DNA of 12,773 bases from Planctomycetota bacterium (GTDB lineage: Bacteria > Planctomycetota > Phycisphaerae > Sedimentisphaerales > Anaerobacaceae), in contig JAFNGF010000259.1 of the NCBI GenBank assembly GCA_017885385.1, forward strand, positions 1,424 to 14,196, written 5' to 3'. Shown here piece after piece: positions 1-5,977 of this stretch. The notes under the pieces were generated by a model that saw only the letters and a list, made by a program, of their open reading frames with translations, had not been told where the DNA came from and did not search any database. A program made the position numbers and the translations under genes. How positions within the stretch are numbered: the first letter of the stretch is position 1; each line of letters opens with the position of its first letter.

Positions 1-2
1 CC

Positions 3-29
3 AACAACGGCACAAGCTGGACTGCAGCC
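3..29 (+). other. Beta-propeller repeat fragment fused in frame to the hydrolase ORF
   Basis: The first codons read NNGTSWTAA, preceded by a codon ending in cc. This is the standard hinge of 'STNNGTSWTAVNTGLT' beta-propeller repeats found in secreted FCB-group proteins. A second, degenerate version (GGSRTAV) follows the hydrolase stop, at 3326-3346. Aligned over 18 nt, the two copies agree at 14. The reading is that the hydrolase module sits inside, or is fused to the end of, a propeller gene. Only nine residues are visible, so this depends on the match to the downstream copy. Confidence 0.5.
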
Positions 30-3000
30 ACTTACCGTACCGCTGCGGCCGCAACATATTACGTGAGCCCTTCAGGCAGTGACAGTAGTCCAGGTACTTC
101 CGTCGAAACCGCGTCGCAGACGGTCGATAGGGCCAACGCCGTAGACCTGAACCCGGGTGATAAGGTCCTCTTTGAGGGCGGCCATGACTATCCGGGCAAC
201 CTGCTCTTAACCGCCGAAGATGCGGGCACACCAGAATATCCGGTTGTCATCGGATCCTATGGCTCCGGCCGTGCCAGGATCAAAGCTGGCGACGGGTCCG
301 GCGTGACGGTGTTGGCGCCGGCGGCGCGCGCAGTGGAAAAGCTGACGCTGAGGGTCGTCAAAGTGGATAGCGAAGACACCGCCGGTGGGGACGGCAAGGG
401 GGCGAATGCGGTGGACGGCAACCCGAACACGATCTGGCATACGCAGTGGAAGGATGCCAGCCCGGCCCATCCGCACGAAATCATCCTCCAGTTCGATCCG
501 CCCTGCAAAATCAAGGGCCTCACCTATCTGCCGCAGCAGGACGTGAGCGACAACGGCACGATCGAGGGCTACGAGATCTATGTCAGCGCCGATGGCAAGG
601 ACTTCGGTCAGCCGGTCAAGAAGGGCGAGTTTTTTCCGTACGGCAAGGACAAGAAGACCGTGCTGTTCGAGCCGAAGCAGTGCGGCTTCGTCAAGCTCGT
701 CGCGCTGAGCGAGGTGAACGGGCAGGTGTGGACCTCCGCCGCAGAGATCGGCGTGATTCAGGAAGACGAACAAGTTGCGCTAGACGAGATCGTCATCCGC
801 TCCGGCCTCGCACTTGCCGCGCCCTTGCCATTTACTCCCGTGTCCGTGATCCGCCGTGACCCGCTGGAGACCCAGCTGGTGGCCGGCACCTTTGCCACGC
901 CGAAGGACGGTGCCGTGCCCTTCCCCGCGGCGGACGCCACCGACGGCAAGCCGGCGCGCGCCTGGACCGCCCTCACCGCCAATGCCAACGGTGTCTTCAA
1001 GGGCGGCAACTACACCGCCTTCGCCGGCGGCTGGGTCTACGCTACCGTGGAGAGCGCAACGGAGCGCGTGATGCTCCTCGAAGCCTACGGCCACCGCAGC
1101 GTCTTCGTGAACGGCGACCCGCGCGGAGGCAATGAGTTTGCGTATGGCTTCGTGCGCATCCCCGTCAAGCTGAAGGCCGGCACGAACGAGTTCCTCTTCT
1201 CAATCGGCCAACGTCCCCTTGGCGCGAAGCTCGTTCCCGCACCAGCCGCGGCATTCATCTCCGATCGCGACATCCTCGCGCCTTCGCTCGTGGCCGGGCG
1301 CGACACTGACGGACCTGTGGGAGTGGTGGTGGTGAACGCCTCCGTGCAGCCGCTTTCCGGCGCGCGCATCCGTATTGCAAGCGACCTTCCCGAGAAGGAC
1401 GCGTGGGTCGACCTCCATGTCATGCCCGCGCTCACCGAGAAGAAGATCTCGCTCCCCGCGCGCTTCACCTCTTCCACTGCGGGCGCCGCTGGCAGCAAGC
1501 GTCCCGCGGAGGTGACGCTCGCCGCGAGCGACGGCACGGTCCTCGGCACATTCAGCGTGGATTTGGCCACCGTCTCCTCCACCGATCTGCGCGTCGTCAC
1601 TCGCATCAGCACAATCGACGGCAGCGTGCAGTACTACGCCCTCGTGCCCTCCAGCGCCAACAACGCGGACGGAGACCCGATACCTGGCATCCTCTTCCAC
1701 CTGCACGGTAACAACAACGAAGCCACCGGGGTGGCTGAAGACTTCGCGCCCATGAAGGAAGCGCACGTCGTGTGCCCCACCAACCGAAGACCGCACGGCT
1801 TCGCCTGGGAAGACTGGGGCTGCATCGACTTCACCGAAGCCGTCGCGCACGCACGCGCGAACCTGGTGAATGACCCGCGCCGCAACTGGCTCACCGGCCA
1901 CTCGATGGGCGGTCACGGCACGTGGCTGCTCGGCGCGCGTTTTCCCGACGAGTTCGCGGCGATCGGTCCGACCGCCGCTTTTATCTACGATTTCACCCCC
2001 AGTGGGGCTACTTCCGCCGGCACCGCGCCCGCCGAAGACCCCGCCGAAGCCATGCTCCTGCGCGCGGGCCGCGCGAGCTACATCCTCAGCGTCAAGGAGA
2101 ACTACCTCCAGCAAGGCGTTTACGTTTTGCACGGCGAAGCCGACGAGGATGTGCCCGTGAGCTATGCGCGCGAGATGTTCAAGCAGCTCGCCGCTATCAG
2201 CCACCCGGACTTCCAGTACTATGAGCGCCCCGGCTCCCCCCACTGGTGGAGCAGCGCCCACGACTGGCCGCCGAAGATACAATTCCTGTTTCGGCACGTG
2301 CTGCCCGAACCCAAGGACATCACCCGCGTCCGGTTCCGCACCTGGGCGCCGCAGGTGAGCCACCGCAGCGCATGGGTGCGCGTCCTGCAGCAGGAGAAGC
2401 CGTTCGAGGTCTCGAGCGTGGACGTCTCCATGGATGCGGCCAAGCGCACCATCACCGGCACCACGTCTAACGTGACCACGCTGGAGCTGGTGCCGCCGAT
2501 CGCACTGCCCGCGGTCGGCGCGATCTCCGACATCACCATCACGCTTGACGGCCAGTCCGTCACTGTGACTCCGAAGGCCGACACACCGTACCTGCGGTTC
2601 CGTCGCGAACAAGGCTCCGAGGACAAAGTGGTCTGGGGCCTCGACCCCTCCTGCCGCGACGGCTCCAAGCCCGCGCCGATGCCCGCCAGCGAGAAGACCC
2701 CCGCGCGCGGCGGCCCGTTCAAGACTGCGTTCGCGAACGGCTTCATTGTCGTGGTGGGCACGCAGGGCGACGAAGCCACCGATGCCCTCCTCATGGCCAA
2801 GATCCGCTACGACGCCGACCGGTGGTGGGTGCGCGCCAACGGCCGCTTCGAGGTCATCCCCGACACCGCGTTCGACCCGAAGCAGTACCTGACGCGCAAT
2901 GTGATCCTCTACGGAAACCATGACCAGAACGCCGCGTGGTCGAAGGTGCTCGGCGACGCCCCGCCCGTCGACGTCCGCAACGGCGCGTTCATCGGCCCCA

Positions 3001-3269
3001 CGTCACGTCACCAGGGCGATGACATCGCGGTGATGTTCGTGTATCCGCGCGCCGACTGCGACCAGGGCCAGGTGGGCGTGGTAGCCGCCACCGGCACAAA
3101 GGGCATGCGCGCTGCGATGCGCACCTCCGTCTTCCATCGCCTCTACGCAATCCCCGACCTTGTGGCCTTCCGCGCCGCCATGCTCACCGACGGTGCGGCG
3201 GGCGTTATCGAGGCCGGCTTCTTCGGCAACGACTGGAGCATCGACCGCGGGACGTGGATCAGGCGCTGA
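3..3269 (+). CDS. Secreted-type discoidin (F5/8 C) + alpha/beta-hydrolase protein, 5' partial
   Basis: The frame stays open to the left edge, so the GTG at 63 is an internal codon and the true start is outside. Residues here count from that GTG. Residues 1-80 (YYVSPSGSD, then PGDKVLFEGG and PVVIGSYGSG) match the opening of parallel beta-helix surface proteins, but the helix never continues. Residues about 98-235 (NAVDGNPNTIWHTQW, then VKLVALSEVNGQ) form a discoidin/F5-8 type C carbohydrate-binding module. A beta-rich stretch follows. The alpha/beta-hydrolase domain lies at about 520-760, with HGNN (H548-G549, likely oxyanion region), nucleophile elbow GHSMGG (S614), HGEADEDVP (D694) and SPHWW (H727), a complete Ser-Asp-His triad of the prolyl-oligopeptidase/depolymerase-esterase type. 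The last 300 residues are unrecognised. The likely role is extracellular esterase or peptidase action on a polymer bound by the discoidin module; the substrate is unknown. Third positions are strongly G/C, unlike downstream genes, which suggests separate origin. Confidence 0.88.
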   Translation, partial: NNGTSWTAATYRTAAAATYYVSPSGSDSSPGTSVETASQTVDRANAVDLNPGDKVLFEGGHDYPGNLLLTAEDAGTPEYPVVIGSYGSGRARIKAGDGSGVTVLAPAARAVEKLTLRVVKVDSEDTAGGDGKGANAVDGNPNTIWHTQWKDASPAHPHEIILQFDPPCKIKGLTYLPQQDVSDNGTIEGYEIYVSADGKDFGQPVKKGEFFPYGKDKKTVLFEPKQCGFVKLVALSEVNGQVWTSAAEIGVIQEDEQVALDEIVIRSGLALAAPLPFTPVSVIRRDPLETQLVAGTFATPKDGAVPFPAADATDGKPARAWTALTANANGVFKGGNYTAFAGGWVYATVESATERVMLLEAYGHRSVFVNGDPRGGNEFAYGFVRIPVKLKAGTNEFLFSIGQRPLGAKLVPAPAAAFISDRDILAPSLVAGRDTDGPVGVVVVNASVQPLSGARIRIASDLPEKDAWVDLHVMPALTEKKISLPARFTSSTAGAAGSKRPAEVTLAASDGTVLGTFSVDLATVSSTDLRVVTRISTIDGSVQYYALVPSSANNADGDPIPGILFHLHGNNNEATGVAEDFAPMKEAHVVCPTNRRPHGFAWEDWGCIDFTEAVAHARANLVNDPRRNWLTGHSMGGHGTWLLGARFPDEFAAIGPTAAFIYDFTPSGATSAGTAPAEDPAEAMLLRAGRASYILSVKENYLQQGVYVLHGEADEDVPVSYAREMFKQLAAISHPDFQYYERPGSPHWWSSAHDWPPKIQFLFRHVLPEPKDITRVRFRTWAPQVSHRSAWVRVLQQEKPFEVSSVDVSMDAAKRTITGTTSNVTTLELVPPIALPAVGAISDITITLDGQSVTVTPKADTPYLRFRREQGSEDKVVWGLDPSCRDGSKPAPMPASEKTPARGGPFKTAFANGFIVVVGTQGDEATDALLMAKIRYDADRWWVRANGRFEVIPDTAFDPKQYLTRNVILYGNHDQNAAWSKVLGDAPPVDVRNGAFIGPTSRHQGDDIAVMFVYPRADCDQGQVGVVAATGTKGMRAAMRTSVFHRLYAIPDLVAFRAAMLTDGAAGVIEAGFFGNDWSIDRGTWIRR

Positions 3270-3325
3270 GGCGTCACTCCGTAAAGATCTCGCGCAGCAC
3301 CGCCAGGGATGCCTCGAGCACTGTC

Positions 3326-3572
3326 GGCGGAAGCCGGACTGCGGTCAATAAAGGCTTGACGAACACTAATGTTCTCGCCCTTGCGGTGAGCAGCACGAAT
3401 CTCTTCGCAGGGACTTGGGGCGGCGGAGTTTGGAGGCGGACTGCCGTCGTCAGAGATGATCACTGAAGTCGAAGATGTGAAAGGCGGAATGCCCAATATA
3501 TTCTCTTTGCAGCAGAACTATCCAAATCCCTTTAATCCGAGGGAGGAATTAAAGGTGTCCGGTACTTTTTGA
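3326..3572 (+). pseudogene. Remnant of a beta-propeller protein with type IX secretion (Por) sorting tail
   Basis: Frame 2 from 3326 reads GGSRTAVNKGLTNTNV, then LALAVSSTNLFAGTWGGGVW. This is one repeat of the photosystem-stability-factor-like beta-propellers common in FCB bacteria. The usual GGSW tryptophan is an arginine codon (CGG). After the codon at 3437-3439 the family-typical continuation (SEMIT.VE) is found only in the next frame, from 3444: PSSEMITEVEDVKGGMP, then FSLQQNYPNPFNP, then a stop at 3570-3572. One extra base between 3440 and 3443 explains the shift. FSLQQNYPNPFNP is the conserved start of the C-terminal sorting domain that directs proteins through the type IX system, but here it ends about 10 residues later, far short of the usual 70-90. 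No start codon or signal peptide can be assigned. The decay (missense, frameshift, truncated tail) makes a pseudogene the best call. The truncation coincides with the GGTGTCC repeat. Confidence 0.72.
3547..3565 (+). repeat. GGTGTCC repeat, copy 1 (direct)
   Basis: The sequence is AATTAAAGGTGTCCGGTAC, followed by TTTTT. It overlaps the last codons of the propeller/sorting-tail remnant. Copies with one or two mismatches lie at 4216-4234 (inverted) and 8064-8080 (direct). The AAAGGTG...TACTTTT arms form an imperfect dyad. The motif resembles GGTGTC-type sequences that accompany REP-associated tyrosine transposases, but that link is from recall, not shown here. Confidence 0.75.
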
Positions 3573-3626
3573 GTTATGATGGGCAAGCAGAAACACAAGC
3601 TGACTGAGCGGAGATAAGAGAGAATA

Positions 3627-3833
3627 ATGAAAGAGATACCGTTGGGGAACGGCCAAAACGCAAAGGTCGATGACGAAGATTACGAATGGTTATCCCGCTA
3701 TAGCTGGTATGCCTACTACGATCCGCAGCGAGGAATGACGTATGCAGGCCACGACACACCAAGCGGAAGACGGGTGCTTATGCACGATGTCATTATGGGC
3801 CTTGATACGCTGGAAGAGGAGTCGTTGAATTGA
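3627..3833 (+). CDS. Truncated HNH/AP2-type endonuclease-like small protein (68 aa)
   Basis: The ORF begins MKEIPLGNGQNAKVDDEDYEW, and continues with SRYSWYAY and VLMHDVIMG. This matches the opening of phage- and mobile-element-associated HNH endonucleases with an AP2-like DNA-binding part, whose N-termini read roughly 'M..IPLT.G..A.VDDEDYEWL...KWYA' and then '.MHR.IMG'. In intact relatives (about 150-200 aa) the next segment carries the HNH core, around VDHINGN.LDNR..NLR. Here the protein stops 10 residues after MG, before any HNH histidines or asparagines, so nuclease activity is not expected. A plausible ribosome site is present (GGAG at 3610-3613, AAGAGAG closer). It lies between copies 1 and 2 of the GGTGTCC repeat. 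It is probably a gene fragment, although a small DNA-binding protein cannot be excluded. Confidence 0.62.
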   Translation: MKEIPLGNGQNAKVDDEDYEWLSRYSWYAYYDPQRGMTYAGHDTPSGRRVLMHDVIMGLDTLEEESLN

Positions 3834-3852
3834 AACACGGACTCACACAGAC

Positions 3853-3910
3853 GCCGTCCCGAGCAACGCCTGTCCCGAGCGAAGCCTGTCCTGAGCGCCA
3901 GTCGAAGGGA
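3853..3910 (+). repeat. Short tandem repeat cluster (GCCTGTCC[C/T]GAGC family)
   Basis: Three consecutive units of about 15-16 bp start at 3853, 3868 and 3884: GCCGTCCCGAGCAAC, GCCTGTCCCGAGCGAA and GCCTGTCCTGAGCGCC. The last runs into AGTCGAAGGG. The CCTGTCCTGAGC...GTCGAAGGG core is a dispersed intergenic repeat seen in many environmental bacterial genomes (from memory). A further copy lies at 8323-8352, so both flanks of the three-gene cassette carry the family. Confidence 0.75.
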
Positions 3911-3926
3911 TTCTTGACATGCTGAG

Positions 3927-3942
3927 TCCCGATTTATCGGGA
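3927..3942. repeat. Perfect inverted repeat (hairpin)
   Basis: TCCCGAT is followed by TT and then ATCGGGA, a 7-bp perfect stem on a 2-nt loop (6 bp on 4 nt more realistically). No T-tract follows on either strand, so it is not called a terminator. TCCCGAT..ATCGGGA is a common intergenic palindrome type. Confidence 0.6.
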
Positions 3943-4215
3943 AAGGGATGCCAGATTTTTGCCTACCTTGAATGAGTTCGAAGAGAGATACGAAAAATTC
4001 GCCCACTTATGAATGCCTGTATGGATAGAAAGGTAGAATGTGCTCGATAATGACCCGGCTGGCCATTTAATGTGGACCAGTGTTTTTGCCGAATGTGCTT
4101 GCTCCGGGTTGGAAGGACAGGCATAATGTGAAACAGCAACCTTGACTGAGCAATAAGAATGGGAAGTAAGCACAGATGGGAGTTTCCATGGCTACAGTCT
4201 GGTTTAAGAAAGAAT

Positions 4216-4234
4216 GTACTGGACACCTTTAATT
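4216..4234 (-). repeat. GGTGTCC repeat, copy 2 (inverted)
   Basis: GTACTGGACACCTTTAATT is the reverse complement of copy 1 (3547-3565) with a single mismatch (18 of 19). It ends 20 nt before the preferred ATG of the VTT gene. Reading that gene from the upstream ATG at 4159 would put the repeat inside coding sequence, which argues for the start at 4255. Copies 1 and 2 form an inverted pair around the HNH-like fragment. Confidence 0.75.
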
Positions 4235-4254
4235 TCTGCATAGGACCGTTTCGT

Positions 4255-4953
4255 ATGTCTGAAGCCGTCAAAAGGAGTGCTCGCACAGCAGTTCTCGCGT
4301 TTTGGCTCATCATAACTATCGTACCGATTGCAGGTGTCATCGCGAGCATCGCGTTTCCTGTCTCCTTCTACTCCACTCGCGACGATTTCCAGGAGTTTGC
4401 TCGAACCTTTGGCGTCTGGGCCCCGGTTGCGTTCATGGTGCTGCAGGCGATCCAGGTAATCATTACGCCGATCTCTCACTACAGTGTGGGCTACATGGGT
4501 GGCTTTTTGTTTGGCCCGCTTTGGGGAACGGTCTATAACTATGTGGGCCGTCTCATCGGCCATGTATCGGCGTACATATTGGCTCGAACAATCGCCGTGC
4601 CTCTGGCTAAGCGATTCGTCCCTCAAAAAACGATTGCTAAGTACGAAAAAATAGTCAGCACTCGGTCGGACATGCTTCTGGTGATATATTTCCTTCCCTT
4701 CTTCCCCGATGACGAGCTAAGCTACCTCGCTGGGTTGTCACGTATGCGATTTCGATCATTCTTCCTCGCGAACCTTTTCGGGCAGATCGGTGGGAGCATG
4801 GGCATGGCATATCTGGGAGCTGGCATCAACACCAAAGATCCGCTTTTCTGGATCCTGATGGGAGTAACCATCGCAGGGTTCCCTCTTCTCTGGTACATGG
4901 GACGTCGTGAAAGGCATAAGCAGCCCGTGAACGAGGTGAAAAATGCCGTGTGA
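4255..4953 (+). CDS. TVP38/TMEM64 family (VTT domain) inner-membrane protein
   Basis: This 232-residue protein is very hydrophobic and fits the VTT/DedA superfamily. It has TM1 at about 10-32, a second helix at about 50-72, and the glycine-rich reentrant segment GYMGGFLFGPLWG followed by a long helix with GRLIGHVSAYILAR. The family signature FLPFFPDDELSYLAGLSRMRF includes P148, P151 and G160. A last TM lies near 205-222 before a basic tail. The start at 4255 is preferred: AGGA lies 9 nt upstream, whereas the ATG at 4159 has no ribosome site and would add 32 poorly hydrophobic residues spanning the inverted repeat. VTT proteins are membrane lipid scramblases or translocases; some DedA relatives recycle undecaprenyl phosphate. 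The substrate here is unknown. Its stop overlaps the next gene by 11 nt, so the two are probably co-translated. It could supply transport for the isoprenoid product of the next gene, which is inference. Confidence 0.9.
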   Translation: MSEAVKRSARTAVLAFWLIITIVPIAGVIASIAFPVSFYSTRDDFQEFARTFGVWAPVAFMVLQAIQVIITPISHYSVGYMGGFLFGPLWGTVYNYVGRLIGHVSAYILARTIAVPLAKRFVPQKTIAKYEKIVSTRSDMLLVIYFLPFFPDDELSYLAGLSRMRFRSFFLANLFGQIGGSMGMAYLGAGINTKDPLFWILMGVTIAGFPLLWYMGRRERHKQPVNEVKNAV

Positions 4954-5977
4954 GGATGTTATGCGTGATCGTGAGAGTCGAATTCGCAACTGGGTCAGTC
5001 GCGAATTGCTTGTACCATGTAACTGGAGTGCCGACTCAGAACCGTTCGTCTCCCATCTGATCGGCACAGATCGGGCTTTCGGTATATTCTTCCCGGAGTT
5101 CTTCCTGCCACGTGAACTCTATTCACGACCATTCGCAGAACAGATCGCGCGGATGCACGTTGCTGCTCGAATCGTTCTTATTGCCGACGATGCTCTGCGC
5201 GACGGCGATTATTCGCGATTCCCTCGCCCTGAAGTGCAAGAATTACACTCGGGTGCGGTGTCGCTTTTTACCGAGTGCCTACGTAAGACCGGTATCGACG
5301 CAAATCGCTGCGACAAGACCATACACCACCACCGGACCAAAACCGATCGCGCCTATGCCATGTCGGCCCCAACGCCACCGGAATTGGCACACACCCGTAA
5401 TCGTTGTAGTTGGTTCTATGCTGCGTTCGATGCCTTAGCTCAAACCGCTCGTCCCACCAGCTTGGCAGCCACGAAGCGGTGCTTTACACTTGCCTTGTAT
5501 GTCCTTCAGTTGGCAGACGATTACGCTGACTACGACCAAGACACGGCGTGCGGAAGCCCATACAACGTGATGACGCTGGGCGGGTCAATTGGTCAGATCA
5601 ACTCCAAAGACAGACAATGGTTGCAGGGCTATGCGGCGTATGCAATTTCCCGTCTATGCCGACGCATAATGGCCGTCACCCCAATTGAAACGCCAATACA
5701 CAATTGGGCTAGAGCCATCCAGGGCTTGATCGCAATTCCTGACGAAACCGCTGCTATCCTCTCGAAGTGTCCGTTGGCTGGACTCGGACATCGTACAAAT
5801 TTTGTCTCTCCTGTCGCTTGCGGCCCTTTGCGTGCTTTGCCATTTGCTGATGTTATGTTTTGCACGATGAATGGAGTGGTCCTAAACGCCGAATCAGTGA
5901 ACGTATACGCTTCACTTAGGGCTCTGTCCAGCGCGCGTTCGCTCGGCTTCAGCACAGTTAAGGATTCATACTCATGA
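4943..5977 (+). CDS. Divergent class I isoprenoid synthase-like protein
   Basis: This 344-residue, helix-rich protein has two aspartate-rich segments. The first is ARIVLIADDALRDGD (D82, D83, D87, D89), which resembles the first metal-binding motif DDxx(x)D of class I terpenoid/prenyl synthases. The second, about 110 residues later, is LYVLQLADDYADYDQD (D192, D193, D196, D198), which resembles the second motif QxxDDxxD of trans-prenyltransferases. The spacing, size and helical nature fit the class I isoprenoid fold, whose enzymes bind a prenyl diphosphate through Mg2+. Overall similarity to known farnesyl, geranylgeranyl or squalene synthases is not obvious by eye, so substrate and product are open. 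Possible starts are 4943 (GAGGTG just upstream) and 4961 (GAGG at 4952-4955). It overlaps the VTT gene by 11 nt and shares ATGA with the next gene. An alternative is a non-catalytic helical protein with chance acidic motifs. Confidence 0.68.
   Translation: MPCEDVMRDRESRIRNWVSRELLVPCNWSADSEPFVSHLIGTDRAFGIFFPEFFLPRELYSRPFAEQIARMHVAARIVLIADDALRDGDYSRFPRPEVQELHSGAVSLFTECLRKTGIDANRCDKTIHHHRTKTDRAYAMSAPTPPELAHTRNRCSWFYAAFDALAQTARPTSLAATKRCFTLALYVLQLADDYADYDQDTACGSPYNVMTLGGSIGQINSKDRQWLQGYAAYAISRLCRRIMAVTPIETPIHNWARAIQGLIAIPDETAAILSKCPLAGLGHRTNFVSPVACGPLRALPFADVMFCTMNGVVLNAESVNVYASLRALSSARSLGFSTVKDSYS

Larger units (their letters stand above)
3834..4254. other. Gene-free stretch with repeats, hairpin and no recognisable coding function
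   Basis: Between the HNH-like fragment and the VTT gene this stretch holds the 16-bp repeat cluster (3853-3910), a perfect small hairpin at 3927-3942, and the inverted GGTGTCC copy at 4216-4234. A short open tail, LNEFEERYEKFAHL followed by a stop (about 3965-4012), looks protein-like and may be another truncated coding fragment, but no family is recognised. No convincing promoter for the downstream operon was found, although one must be here or further left. Confidence 0.5.

Noticed and set aside
446..2470. Several plus-strand frames of 70-137 aa inside the hydrolase gene
   Set aside because: Arg/Pro/Ala-rich shadow translations of a G/C-rich gene, with no conserved motifs.
1200..2921. 573-aa open frame antisense to the hydrolase gene
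   Set aside because: Long antisense frames are common opposite G/C-ending codons. It has low-complexity Arg/Gly/Val/His composition and no motifs, while the sense frame has a complete catalytic triad.
3914..3942. TTGACA at 3914-3919 and TTGACT at 4141-4146 as promoter -35 boxes
   Set aside because: No acceptable -10 hexamer at 16-18 nt spacing for either.
3927..3942. TCCCGAT/ATCGGGA hairpin as a terminator
   Set aside because: Short stem and no T-run on either side.
4060..4085. ATTTAATGTGGACCAGTGTTTTTG as a fourth GGTGTCC repeat
   Set aside because: Too many mismatches to the three clear copies; similarity is mostly A/T flanks.
4159..4254. Upstream ATG at 4159 as start of the VTT protein
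   Set aside because: It has no ribosome site, would place the inverted repeat in coding sequence, and adds a non-hydrophobic leader not typical of the family.
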